64,000 nucleotides of DNA from Pseudomonadota bacterium (GTDB lineage Bacteria; Pseudomonadota; Gammaproteobacteria; Steroidobacterales; Steroidobacteraceae): the NCBI GenBank assembly GCA_025356815.1, contig JANXQL010000156.1, forward strand, positions 1 through 64,000, in the 5' to 3' direction. Every line of letters begins with the position of its first letter. The stretch's first letter is position 1. A model generated the notes under the pieces. That model was not told where the DNA came from, did not search any database, and saw nothing but the letters and a program-made list of their open reading frames with translations. Position numbers and translations under genes: made by a program. Shown one piece after another: positions 55,977 to 64,000 of the stretch.

Positions 55977-56083
55977 GCATTTCCGGGCCCCGATTTTCCG
56001 TCCCGCTGACGCCGGCGTGCGCCCTGCTGCCTTGATTATTGCGCTGCAGCGTGACAGTCTGCCCGCACCGATGGGGCGCTCCG

Positions 56084-57379
56084 ATGACGACAAGAAAGTT
56101 CACGCTGACTGAAGTTTCGACCGGCAAGACCAGCTCGCTGGATGCCCTGTCTCCTAGCGTCGGATCTGATGTCCTGAACATCGCACCGCTGGCGAAGGAC
56201 CACGGGGTCTACACCTTCGACCCGGGCTTCATGGCGACCGCCGCATGCGAGTCGAAGATCACCTACATCGATGGCGACCAGGGTGTGCTGCTGTACCGCG
56301 GCTACCCGGTCGAGCAGCTCGCGGCCAAGAGTTCGTTCCTCGAAGTCTCCTACCTGCTGATCTACGGCGAACTGCCGGCGCCGGCCCAGCTCGACGAGTT
56401 CCGGCGCAACATCACGCGCCACACGATGCTCAACGAGTCGCTGCTGCGCTTCTACAATGGCTTTCACTACGACGCGCACCCGATGGCGCAGGTATCGGCT
56501 GTGGTCGCCTCGATGGCCGGTTTCTACCACGAGTCGCTGGACATCCACAATCCGCGCCACCGCGAGATCTTCGCGCACCGCATCATCGCGAAGATGCCGA
56601 CGATCTCGGCCGCTGCCTACAAGCACATGCTCGGGCAGCCGTTCGTCTACCCGCAGAATGACCTCGACTACTGCGCGAACCTGCTGAACATGTTCTTCGC
56701 CGTGCCCTGCGAGCACTACCAGGTCGACCCGGTCGCGGCGAAGGCGCTGGATCTGCTGCTGATCCTGCACGCCGATCACGAGCAGAACGCGAGCACCTCG
56801 ACCGTGCGCCTCGCCGGCAGTACCGGCACCAATCCCTACGCCGCCATGGCATCGGGCATCGCGGCGCTGTGGGGCCCCTCGCACGGCGGCGCGAACGAGG
56901 CCGTGCTGCAGATGCTGGAGGAGATCGGCACCGCCGATGCGATCCCGAAGTTCCTCGCCAAGGTGAAGGACAAGAACGAGACGACCAAGCTGATGGGCTT
57001 CGGTCACCGTGTCTACAAGAACTTCGACCCACGCGCCAAGATCATTCGAGAGACCTGCCACCAGGTGCTTGCGAACCTCGGCCGTGTCGACAACCCGCTG
57101 TTCGAGCTCGCGCTCAAGCTCGAGCACATTGCGCTGAACGACGAGTACTTCGTCTCGCGCAAGCTCTACCCGAACGTCGACTTCTACTCTGGCATCATCT
57201 ACAGCGCGCTCGGCATCCCGCGCTCGATGTTCACGGTCATGTTCGCGATCGCTCGGACCGCCGGCTGGGTCGCGCACTGGCAGGAGATGATCTCAGATCC
57301 CGCGATGAAGATCGGTCGACCGCGCCAGCTCTACACCGGCCCGACCGCGCGCGACTACGTCGACATCGAGGCCCGCTGA
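56084..57379 (+). CDS. gltA: Citrate synthase
   Basis: A 431-residue type II (hexameric) citrate synthase, condensing oxaloacetate with acetyl-CoA. [10 protein letters not shown] and [10 protein letters not shown] hold the two active-site histidines, [16 protein letters not shown] holds the acetyl-CoA and active-site Asp/Arg elements, and the N-terminal domain ([20 protein letters not shown]) is present. The start at [10 protein letters not shown] was taken over a 15-residue track extension. The N-terminal NADH-sensitive domain suggests allosteric control as in E. coli. Confidence 0.96.
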   Translation: MTTRKFTLTEVSTGKTSSLDALSPSVGSDVLNIAPLAKDHGVYTFDPGFMATAACESKITYIDGDQGVLLYRGYPVEQLAAKSSFLEVSYLLIYGELPAPAQLDEFRRNITRHTMLNESLLRFYNGFHYDAHPMAQVSAVVASMAGFYHESLDIHNPRHREIFAHRIIAKMPTISAAAYKHMLGQPFVYPQNDLDYCANLLNMFFAVPCEHYQVDPVAAKALDLLLILHADHEQNASTSTVRLAGSTGTNPYAAMASGIAALWGPSHGGANEAVLQMLEEIGTADAIPKFLAKVKDKNETTKLMGFGHRVYKNFDPRAKIIRETCHQVLANLGRVDNPLFELALKLEHIALNDEYFVSRKLYPNVDFYSGIIYSALGIPRSMFTVMFAIARTAGWVAHWQEMISDPAMKIGRPRQLYTGPTARDYVDIEAR

Positions 57380-57435
57380 AAGGCGGGCAGCGCCGGCGCC
57401 GGTAGGCGCCCGCCGCCGACCACAGGTCTGCGCCC

Positions 57436-58317
57436 GTGCGTACCGGCAACATCAGGGCGATCGCCATCATGCTGATCGCGGTTGGCTTCTTCTCAGCGAT
57501 GGACGCAGGTCTCAAGCACCTGTCGACCGGCTATCCCGCGATGCAGATCGCGGCACTGCGATCGGCCGCTTCCATCCCGTTCTTGCTCGCCTCGATCGCC
57601 TGGGCGCGCGCCTGGGGACGGCTGCGCATTGCCAATCCCTGGCTGTACGTCGGCCGCGCGGCGATCGGCGTGCTGATGCTGGTGAGCTTCATCTACTCGG
57701 TGTCGGTGCAGGCGCTGACCGACTCCTACGCGATCTTCATGAGCGCGCCACTGATGGTCGCGATCGTTTCGCGACTCGTGCTCGGCGAGCGGATCCCGGT
57801 GCGTCGCTGGATCGCGATCGTCGTCGGCCTGCTCGGCGTCGTCATCGCATTGAAGCCCAGCGCGGCGCACATGATCTCGCTCGGCGGGCTCGCCGCGTTC
57901 GTCAGTGCCGTCTGCTACGCGGTGGGCGTGCTTGCGATCCGCATGATGAGCCGCACCGATTCCGAACACGCGCTGGTGCTGTGGTACATGGTGATCGTCT
58001 GTATCGCAAGTCTAGCGCTCGCGGCCCCGGACTGGCAGCCCGTGGCCAGCTCGCAGTGGCCGTGGGTCGCGTTCATAGGCCTGACCGGCGCGGTCGGCCA
58101 GTACCTGCTGACGATCGCGTTCCGGCTGGCCCCCGCCTCCAAGGTCGCGCCGTTCGAGTACACCGCGCTGTTGTGGGGGCTGTTGCTCGACTTCTTCGTG
58201 TTCTCGATCAGCCCGCTGCCGCGGGTATTGATCGGCGGCACGATCGTCATCGTCGGTGGCCTGTTTCTCATTTGGGACGAGCACCGTGCCCAGCCGGTGG
58301 TCAGCCCGGCCGGCTGA
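57436..58317 (+). CDS. DMT superfamily (EamA) transporter
   Basis: A 293-residue, ten-helix permease with two EamA repeats. FFSAMDAGLKHLSTGYPAMQ is typical of the first helix pair, and the repeat recurs around residue 150 (LGGLAAFVSAVCYAVGVLAIR); VLGERIPVRRWIAIVVGLLGVV is the family's conserved stretch between helices. It probably exports amino acids or metabolites; the substrate is unknown. GTG start. Confidence 0.85.
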   Translation: MRTGNIRAIAIMLIAVGFFSAMDAGLKHLSTGYPAMQIAALRSAASIPFLLASIAWARAWGRLRIANPWLYVGRAAIGVLMLVSFIYSVSVQALTDSYAIFMSAPLMVAIVSRLVLGERIPVRRWIAIVVGLLGVVIALKPSAAHMISLGGLAAFVSAVCYAVGVLAIRMMSRTDSEHALVLWYMVIVCIASLALAAPDWQPVASSQWPWVAFIGLTGAVGQYLLTIAFRLAPASKVAPFEYTALLWGLLLDFFVFSISPLPRVLIGGTIVIVGGLFLIWDEHRAQPVVSPAG

Positions 58318-58398
58318 CGGGTACCCGCCTCGCGCCCGGCGCGCTACGATTACAGATGGCGGCGCTTCATGGTCCGCCTGACGCTCAAGGAGAACGCG

Positions 58399-59184
58399 AT
58401 GCAGCCAACCGAGGCCGCGGCCACGACTGACACGACGCTGGTCCGGCGGGAGCGCGACGGCGCCATCGCGCGCCTCACGCTCAACCAGCCCGCCAAATAC
58501 AACCCGCTGTCAGCCGCGACGATCGAGGCGCTGATCGAGGCGCTCGAGGCGCTGGCAAACGACGCCGAGGTGCGGGTGATCGTGCTCGCGGCCGAGGGCA
58601 AGGCGTTCTCCGCCGGCCACGACCTCGGCGAGATGGGCGGGGACTGCCAGCTCGACGGATTCCGTACGCTGTTTGCACGCTGTAGCGAACTGATGATGGC
58701 GGTGCAGCGTCAGCCGCAGCCGGTGATTGCACGGGTGCAGGGTGTCGCGACCGCAGCCGGCTGCCAGCTGGTGGCAATGTGCGACCTCGCGATCGCCAGC
58801 GACAACGCGCGCTTCGCGGTGTCCGGGATCAACCTCGGACTCTTCTGCGCAACGCCGTCGGTGCCGCTGTCGCGCAACATGCACCGCAAGCAGGCGATGG
58901 AGATGCTGCTGACCGGGGAGTTCATCGACGCGGCGACCGCGCGTGAGCGCGGCCTCGTCAACCGGGTCGTGCCGCTCGCAGAGCTCGACGCCGAGGTGGG
59001 GCGGCTGTGCGCATCGATCGAGTCGAAGTCGCCGGCCGCAGTCGCATCTGGCAAGCAGCTGTACTACCGGCAGCTCGAAATGGGCGTCGAGGACGCCTAT
59101 GCGCTTGCCGCCGAGGCGATGGCCTGCAACGCGATCCAGCCCGACGCCCGTCACGGCATCGCGAAATTCACCAAGCGCGGCTGA
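58399..59184 (+). CDS. Enoyl-CoA hydratase/isomerase-fold protein (ECHDC3-like)
   Basis: A 261-residue crotonase-fold protein. AEGKAFSAGHDLGEM is the CoA/oxyanion-hole loop, and GVATAAGCQLVAMCDLAIAS is the second oxyanion-hole element (split). The two catalytic Glu residues of true hydratases appear absent: the GGG-CE site reads AAGCQ, and the second Glu position reads NLGLFCATPSVPL. This pattern resembles ECHDC3, whose function is unclear. The start at MQPTEAA follows AAGGAG. Its 3' end overlaps the convergent hypothetical gene by 17 bases. Confidence 0.82.
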   Translation: MQPTEAAATTDTTLVRRERDGAIARLTLNQPAKYNPLSAATIEALIEALEALANDAEVRVIVLAAEGKAFSAGHDLGEMGGDCQLDGFRTLFARCSELMMAVQRQPQPVIARVQGVATAAGCQLVAMCDLAIASDNARFAVSGINLGLFCATPSVPLSRNMHRKQAMEMLLTGEFIDAATARERGLVNRVVPLAELDAEVGRLCASIESKSPAAVASGKQLYYRQLEMGVEDAYALAAEAMACNAIQPDARHGIAKFTKRG

Positions 59185-59803
59185 CCGGTGCCGGGTCGGC
59201 GCCGACCAGTCCGCGCACTTCCTGCAGCGCCGCACGGCGCATCGGCTTGCCGTCGCTCGGCGACAGCGGTGACTGGCGGATGCCGTCCTTGGGGAACACC
59301 GTCGCCTCGATCGCGAGGTCGTAGACGCTGAACTGCACCACCGGCAGCGCCAGCACGCGCTCGGCGTTCATGCGCACCCGGTGTTCGGCGATGCGGTACT
59401 GGATTCGGTCCTCGAGCAGCGTCAGGCTCACCGCCTCCGGCGAATCGGAGAACACGTGCAGGCTGATCTCCTGGTGCGGCGTAGCGGTGCCGGCCAGCAC
59501 CGGGCCTACCAGCCGCGGCTCGAACGCCGCGAGCATTTCCATCGCATCGAGCGCCACGCGCCGCTGTGCGGCCAGCGTTTCGGCGTGTGTGTCGGCCGCG
59601 AAAAGTCGCTGGTACTCGGCCAGCGCGGCGTCGATCTCGGCGTTCTTGGGCAGGACCGCGTGCTCGGACGCGCCGAGCCGTTCGGCGGCCTTGCGCTTGG
59701 CGAAGCCGTAGTCGTCTACGCCGTGCTCGAACATCAGCCGCGCCGCCTCCTGGGCGAGCGCGCGGCGCAGGTCGTCACCGCGAATGCTGCGCAGCCGGGT
59801 CAT
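59168..59803 (-). CDS. Conserved hypothetical protein of 211 residues
   Basis: Reads MTRLRSIRGDDLRRALAQEA, then ARLMFEHGVDDYGFAKRKAAER and FVFSDSPEAVSLTLLEDR-like segments (HVFSDSPEAVSL). I do not recognise the family by motif; the sequence is mixed helix and strand without signal peptide or membrane segments. It lies 75 bases downstream of mrcA on the same strand, possibly cotranscribed. The 3' end overlaps the crotonase-fold gene by 17 bases, tail to tail. Confidence 0.75.
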   Translation of the reverse strand: MTRLRSIRGDDLRRALAQEAARLMFEHGVDDYGFAKRKAAERLGASEHAVLPKNAEIDAALAEYQRLFAADTHAETLAAQRRVALDAMEMLAAFEPRLVGPVLAGTATPHQEISLHVFSDSPEAVSLTLLEDRIQYRIAEHRVRMNAERVLALPVVQFSVYDLAIEATVFPKDGIRQSPLSPSDGKPMRRAALQEVRGLVGADPAPVSRAW

Positions 59804-59878
59804 GTCACACGCTCCAGCGGCCGAGGCGAAATGACTCTAGCACAGCATTCCGTTGCCGCGACCGGCGTCTGCAGGCCT

Positions 59879-62416
59879 TCAGAAGATGGGCTCCTCCGGG
59901 CCGCCGCCGGGCTTGCCGGCCGCGACTCCCGAGCCGTCGCCCGCGACCGCGCCACTCCCCGGCAGCTTGCCGGCGAGGAACAGCTCGAACACGCCGTCTG
60001 GATCATTGCCGCGCGCGATCTCGCCGGTGGCGGGCGCAATGCGCGCGCTGACGATGCCTTCCGGCTGCGGCAGCCGGTGTTCGGGCCGACCCGCGAGGGC
60101 CTCGCCCATGAAGTAGATCCACATCGGCAGTGCCGTGTGGCCGCCTTCCTCGCCGGCACCGAGGGAGCGCTCCTGGTCGAAGCCGACCCACGCAGTGGCG
60201 ACGATGTCGGCGTTGAATCCCGAAAACCAGGTGTCACGGTGTTCATTGGTCGTGCCGGTCTTGCCGGCGATGTCGTCACGCTTGAGCGCGAGTGCGCGGC
60301 GTGCCGTGCCGCGCCGGATCACATCGCGCATCATGTCGGTCATCAGGTAGGCGTTCGCGGCCGATATCACGCGCGGCGCGGGCTTGGACGGCGGCCGCGG
60401 CCCGTTGCCGGCGAGGGTGACGGCGGCTGGCATGGCGATCGGCCCGGTCATAGTTGCGTTGGCGTCGGTGTCGGCGGGCGCCGGCGTCGGTGGTGCCGCC
60501 GGATCCGGCGACAGCGGCGGTTCGATCGCGACGCTGCACTCGAGGCACGCCACGGCCGGGTTCGCGGCCATCAGCACCCGCCCGTCGCCGTCCTCGACCC
60601 GCTCGATCAGATAGGGCGTGACGCGAAAGCCGCTGTTGGCGAATACCGCGTAGCCACTCGCCATCTGCAGCGGCGTCAGCTGCGCGGTGCCCAGTGCCAT
60701 CGTCAGGTTGTGCGGCAGCTCCGCGGGCACGAAGCCGAAGCGGCTGGCATAGTCGATCGCGTAGTCGACGCCCAGCGCGCGCAGCAGCCGTAGCGAGACG
60801 AGGTTGCGCGAGGCCGCGAGCGCGATGCGCAGGCGCGTGGGCCCATAGAAGTGGCGGGCGTCGTTTTCCGGGCGCCACAGGCTCTCCAGTCCCGAGCCCT
60901 CCATCACGATCGGCGCGTCGAGGATCATCGTCGCGGGCGTGTAGCCGCGCTCCAGCGCCGCCGAGTAGATGAACGGCTTGAAGCTCGAGCCCGGCTGGCG
61001 CCGCGCCTGCACCACCCGGTTGAACTTGCTGGCATAGAAGTCGAAGCCGCCGACCAGCGAGGAGATCGCGCCGTCCTGCGGGTCGAGCGAGACGAACGCG
61101 CCCTGCACCTGCGGGATCTGTGCGAGCAGCGCCATGCCGCCGGGCGCGGGCAGCAGGTAGACGACATCGCCGGCGTTGACGACGTCGGCGGCCTGCTTGC
61201 CGACGCCGCCCCTGCGCGCCCAGGCAAGGCCGGTCTCCCAGGGCAGCGTGAAACTGCGGCCGTCCTTGCCCAGCGCGGTGGCCGTCTTGCCGATCGTCGT
61301 GACGATGATCGCCGGCACCAGCCCGCCGACGACGGGGAAGTTGTCGAGCATCTGCACCGCCTCGCGCGAGTCGCGCGGCAGCCGCGCGGCGTGCCCGGGC
61401 GCGCCGCGCCAGCCGTGACGGCGGTCGTACTCGAGCAGCGCCGCGCGCAGCGACCAGTCGGCGGACCGCTGCAGGCGGCTGTCGACGGTGGTGACGACTT
61501 TGTAGCCGGCGCTGTACAGGTTCTCGCCGTACGTCGGGAGGAGCTGTTCGCGCACCATCTCGGCGACATAGGGCGCGTCCACCTCGACCTGCGGGCCGTG
61601 CTCGGTGGTCTCGATTGGCGCCCGATTGGCGGTGTCGAAGTCCGCCCGGCGGATGTAACCCTTGTCGAGCATGCGCCTGAGCACGTAGCTGCGGCGCGCG
61701 CGCGCGCGGTCCGGGTTCGAGATCGGGTTCAGCGTCGAGGGGGCCTTGGGCAGCGCGGCGATCGTCGCGATCTCGGCGAGCGAGAGCTCGCGCAACTGCT
61801 TGCCGTAGTAAACCTCTGCCGCCGCGCCCACGCCATAGGCGCGCTGGCCGAGGAAGATCTTGTTCAGGTACAGCGTCAGGATCTCGCGCTTGGTGAACTC
61901 GTGCTCGATCCGCAGGGCCAGGAAGATCTCGCGCAGCTTGCGACGCAGCTGCTTCTCGGGGCCGAGGAACATGTTGCGGGCGAGCTGCATGGTGATCGTA
62001 CTGCCGCCCTGGCGCGCCTCGTGAGTCGCGGCCGTGACCAGCACCGCGCGCAACAGGCCCGGCGTGTCGATGCCGCCGTGCGAGAAGAAGCGGTCGTCCT
62101 CGGCGGCGATAAAGGCATCGACCACCGGCTGCGGGATGTCCTCGAAGCGCACCGGAATCCGCCGCTGCTCGCCAATCTGCGCCAGCAGCCGGCCGTCGCG
62201 GGAATAGACCCGCAGCGGGACCTGCAGGCGGATGTCGCGCAGCTGGGCGACCTCCGGCAGGCCGGGCGCCAGGTAATAGTAGATCGCCAGCCCCGCGAGG
62301 CCGATGGCCCCGGCCACGCCCACGACGAGTGTGAGTAGCAGGGAGAGCATCCGGATGTGAACCGGCTTCACAGGAATCGGCGCCAAGTATTTGCCTCGTG
62401 TGGATCGATTCTGCAT
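59879..62416 (-). CDS. mrcA: Penicillin-binding protein 1A
   Basis: An 845-residue class A PBP that polymerises and cross-links peptidoglycan. An N-terminal anchor helix (LLLTLVVGVAGAIGLAGLAI) precedes the transglycosylase domain (EDDRFFSHGGIDTPG, GGSTITMQLARNMFLG) and the transpeptidase domain with SSFKPF (Ser nucleophile), SRN (SxN) and AGKTGTTNEHRDTWF (KTG). The ATG start overlaps a candidate promoter of the divergent pilM leader. In-frame GTG and ATG codons 15 and 22 residues downstream could serve as starts for a shorter N-terminus. Confidence 0.94.
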   Translation of the reverse strand: MQNRSTRGKYLAPIPVKPVHIRMLSLLLTLVVGVAGAIGLAGLAIYYYLAPGLPEVAQLRDIRLQVPLRVYSRDGRLLAQIGEQRRIPVRFEDIPQPVVDAFIAAEDDRFFSHGGIDTPGLLRAVLVTAATHEARQGGSTITMQLARNMFLGPEKQLRRKLREIFLALRIEHEFTKREILTLYLNKIFLGQRAYGVGAAAEVYYGKQLRELSLAEIATIAALPKAPSTLNPISNPDRARARRSYVLRRMLDKGYIRRADFDTANRAPIETTEHGPQVEVDAPYVAEMVREQLLPTYGENLYSAGYKVVTTVDSRLQRSADWSLRAALLEYDRRHGWRGAPGHAARLPRDSREAVQMLDNFPVVGGLVPAIIVTTIGKTATALGKDGRSFTLPWETGLAWARRGGVGKQAADVVNAGDVVYLLPAPGGMALLAQIPQVQGAFVSLDPQDGAISSLVGGFDFYASKFNRVVQARRQPGSSFKPFIYSAALERGYTPATMILDAPIVMEGSGLESLWRPENDARHFYGPTRLRIALAASRNLVSLRLLRALGVDYAIDYASRFGFVPAELPHNLTMALGTAQLTPLQMASGYAVFANSGFRVTPYLIERVEDGDGRVLMAANPAVACLECSVAIEPPLSPDPAAPPTPAPADTDANATMTGPIAMPAAVTLAGNGPRPPSKPAPRVISAANAYLMTDMMRDVIRRGTARRALALKRDDIAGKTGTTNEHRDTWFSGFNADIVATAWVGFDQERSLGAGEEGGHTALPMWIYFMGEALAGRPEHRLPQPEGIVSARIAPATGEIARGNDPDGVFELFLAGKLPGSGAVAGDGSGVAAGKPGGGPEEPIF

Positions 62417-62419
62417 AGT
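62391..62419 (+). promoter_or_regulatory. Candidate sigma-70 promoter of the pilM leader
   Basis: TTGCCT, a 17-base spacer and CATAGT form a plausible -35/-10 pair reading toward pilM. Transcription would start just before the riboswitch. The element overlaps the annotated start of the divergent mrcA gene, which could link their expression. Each hexamer matches consensus at four of six positions. Confidence 0.45.
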
Positions 62420-62424
62420 AGCCG

Positions 62425-62510
62425 CGGCTTGATGGCAAACCCACTGAAAGGTGGCGACGCAAAGCTTCCGGTCTGACGGTCAAGGCGACATTGCAGGTCG
62501 TTCCGGCCCA
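62425..62510 (+). promoter_or_regulatory. Probable cyclic di-GMP-I (GEMM) riboswitch aptamer
   Basis: The invariant elements of the class appear in order and spacing: GGCAAACC (62434-62441), a CCACT/GGTGG stem capped by GAAA (62442-62454), GACGCAAAGC (62456-62465), GG-TCT, and a 3' half reading GCAGGTCGTTCCGG. These correspond to the Rfam RF01051 consensus, which binds c-di-GMP. It lies about 290 bases ahead of pilM on the same strand. The 3' half is less conserved than the 5' half and I could not run a covariance search. Confidence 0.75.
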
Positions 62511-62802
62511 TGACAGCGGGGCTGCCGGTGTGGAGACGAGGCGGCGATGGTCCCCGAGGGGACGCGCCCCATCGACCAGCCACCGTACTCCTGCCCGCGA
62601 ACCGGGCAGGGCGCCGCCGTCGTGCGAGGGGCCAATGGGCCAACCTGAGAACTGCGTCTCGGCGCAACTCCCGATGGAGTGGGAGTCTTCCTAAGCAATA
62701 ACCCGCACGTTCCATTTAACAGTTTGTTGCTATACAGTTGGCTTGGAATCCTAATGCGGATCGGCTGCAAGACGACTTAACGTCTTGCACAGAAAGGGAT
62801 TT
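62511..62802 (+). other. Leader between the riboswitch and pilM with several hairpins
   Basis: No gene. GTCCCC-GA-GGGGAC (62550-62563) and CCTGCCCG-CGAAC-CGGGCAGG (62590-62610) are perfect hairpins that could be the expression platform of the riboswitch. A TGCTATACA extended -10-like element (62728-62736) may be a second promoter. GCAAGACG-ACTTAA-CGTCTTGC (62767-62788) is a further perfect hairpin just before the ribosome-binding site AAAGGGA of pilM. Confidence 0.55.
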
Positions 62803-63891
62803 ATGAAGTTTGCGTGGCCGCAGCTTTCGTTTCCGTTTGGGCAAAAGTACCGGCCCATGATCGGGCTCGACATTACGACGTCATCGATCAAGCTGATCGA
62901 GCTGACTCAGGCGGGCGGTCATTTCCGCGTGGAGGCCTATGCGGCCGAGGCCACCCCGCACAGCGCAATCAATGAAAAAGCCATCGTCGACGCCGATGCC
63001 GTCGGCGAGGCGATCCGTCGCGCCGTCAAGCGCGCCGGCGCCCGTGCCAAGGAGGCCGCCGTCGCGATCTCCGGCGACGCGGCCATCACCAAGGTCATCC
63101 AGATGCCGCGCTCGCTGACCGAGCGCGAGCTGGAGGCCCAGGTCGAGATGCAGGCCGACCAGTACATCCCGTTCCCGAGGGATGAGGTCAGCTACGACTT
63201 CGAGGTGATGGGTCCGTCCGAGAAGGACCCCGACATGCAGGACGTGCTGCTGGTCGCGACCCGCACCGAAAACGTTGAACAGCGTCAGGCAGCGGTCGCC
63301 GCCGCCGGGCTCACCGCCCACATCGTCGACGTCGAGGCGTTCGCGCTGGAAAACGCCTGCCGGCTGATGACCCACCAGATGGTCGACGGCGGCCACGAGC
63401 GGACGATCGCGGTGGTCGATTTCGGCGCCAGCACGACCACCTTCAGCGTGCTGCGCAGCCTGCGCGTGATCTACACGCGCGACTTCGCCTTCGGCGGCCA
63501 GCAGCTGACCGAGGAGATCATGCGCACCTACGGCCTTTCGATGGAGGAGGCCGGCCGCGCCAAGAAGGAGGGCGGACTGCCGTCCAACTTCCAGCCCGAA
63601 GTACTCGACCCGTTCATCGACGACATGACCCAGCAGGTCAGTCGCAGCCTGCAGTTCTACCTCGCCTCCGGCAGTGGTCGCGAGCAGCCCGAGCAGGTGC
63701 TGATCTGTGGTGGCTGCGCCAACATTCCCGGCGTTGCCGACGTGATCGCGAGCCGGGTTGGAATTCCCGCCGAGCGAGGTGACCCGCTCGGCCAGATGAA
63801 GCTCTCGTCGAAGGCCAAGGCGCAGGGCGTCCGCAAGGACGCGACCGCGTTGCTGACGGCGTGCGGACTGGCGTTGCGGAGTTTCGACTGA
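62803..63891 (+). CDS. pilM: Type IV pilus assembly protein PilM
   Basis: A 362-residue actin-like (FtsA-fold) cytoplasmic ATPase of type IV pilus assembly. IGLDITTSSIKLIEL and VVDFGASTTTFSVL are the two phosphate-binding loops, and DFAFGGQQLTEEI and ICGGCANIPGVAD complete the fold. PilM recruits PilN, whose gene starts within its stop codon. The ATG start lies after AAAGGGA; the track's TTG six codons earlier is less likely. Confidence 0.96.
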   Translation: MKFAWPQLSFPFGQKYRPMIGLDITTSSIKLIELTQAGGHFRVEAYAAEATPHSAINEKAIVDADAVGEAIRRAVKRAGARAKEAAVAISGDAAITKVIQMPRSLTERELEAQVEMQADQYIPFPRDEVSYDFEVMGPSEKDPDMQDVLLVATRTENVEQRQAAVAAAGLTAHIVDVEAFALENACRLMTHQMVDGGHERTIAVVDFGASTTTFSVLRSLRVIYTRDFAFGGQQLTEEIMRTYGLSMEEAGRAKKEGGLPSNFQPEVLDPFIDDMTQQVSRSLQFYLASGSGREQPEQVLICGGCANIPGVADVIASRVGIPAERGDPLGQMKLSSKAKAQGVRKDATALLTACGLALRSFD

Positions 63892-64000
63892 TGCCGCGGA
63901 TTAACCTACTTCCCTGGCGGGCACAGCTGCGTGCGCAGCGGCAGAAGGAATTTGGCCTCGCCGCGCTCGGCGCGCTCCTCGCCGCCGGCGCCGTCACGCT
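63891..64000 (+). CDS. pilN: Type IV pilus assembly protein PilN, N-terminus (runs off the window)
   Basis: The ATG overlaps the last base of the pilM stop (TGATG). The first residues MPRINLLPWR match the conserved INLLPWR motif of PilN, which binds the PilM groove, and a hydrophobic helix (LAALGALLAAGAV) is beginning. Only about 36 codons are visible. Confidence 0.92.
   Translation, partial: MPRINLLPWRAQLRAQRQKEFGLAALGALLAAGAVT

Noticed and set aside
62731-62760. Possible sigma-54 promoter upstream of pilM
   Set aside because: The GG and GC dinucleotides around TTGGCTTGGAATCCTAATGC are not separated by the required distance.

Overview
The window is about 64 kb of high-GC DNA from a gammaproteobacterial chromosome. 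Supporting linkages are gmk-rpoZ-spoT-ridA-recG, divergent mrcA/pilM, ubiC-ubiA, bioH-bioC, yicC near rph, and an aa3-type cytochrome oxidase cluster arranged coxB-ctaD-ctaG-coxC-DUF2909-SURF1. GC content, the many GTG/TTG starts and the 4-bp stop/start overlaps suggest a Xanthomonadales-, Nevskiales- or Steroidobacter-like lineage, but the species cannot be named from this sequence. No rRNA, tRNA, CRISPR array, transposase or phage structural gene was recognised.

Region by region: (1) 0-10.4 kb holds the start of dtd, a strongly AT-rich spacer, a LytS/LytR-type two-component pair, class I fumarase, and a minus-strand run perM-uvrD-trkA-trkH. (2) 10.4-14.1 kb holds an unusual acetate kinase-PduL fusion followed by bioH-bioC. 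(3) 14.6-27.8 kb is the cytochrome c oxidase structural and assembly cluster. It is split by a four-gene soluble NAD-dependent formate dehydrogenase operon (fdsG-fdsB-fdsA-fdsD, with no adjacent fdsC) sitting between the Sco-like assembly gene and the heme A genes ctaA-ctaB. (4) 27.8-38.2 kb carries an MBL hydrolase, a yqjD-yqjE-yqjK membrane set, an aminotransferase, a GNAT enzyme, a probable lysine-degradation pair divergent from an Lrp/AsnC regulator, a CtlX-like hydrolase, an S41 lipoprotein protease and a HIT protein. (5) 38.2-45.5 kb is the ubiA-ubiC-recG-ridA-spoT-rpoZ-gmk block on the minus strand. (6) 45.5-50.9 kb is an accessory-looking segment (PhyH, RDD, LysR, CMD, PPOX, DUF4386) lying between gmk and yicC, which are often neighbours. 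(7) 50.9-59.2 kb holds yicC, a PP2C phosphatase, rph, rdgB, hemW, an AT-rich spacer with DnaA boxes, rpmE, gltA, a DMT transporter and a crotonase-fold protein. (8) 59.2-64 kb holds a hypothetical gene, mrcA, and the start of the type IV pilus operon pilM-pilN, whose leader contains a probable c-di-GMP-I riboswitch.

Functionally the window is dominated by aerobic respiration and its substrates: formate to NADH (Fds), a one-polypeptide acyl-phosphate/acyl-CoA module (AckA-PduL), TCA enzymes (fumarase, citrate synthase), and oxygen reduction (Cox) with its heme A and copper assembly factors. The most noteworthy observations are the AckA-PduL fusion with altered kinase residues, the DnaA-box pair in a non-canonical neighbourhood, the c-di-GMP riboswitch ahead of pilM, and the formate dehydrogenase operon inside the oxidase cluster. 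All calls are by reading the sequence; no database or structure search was run.
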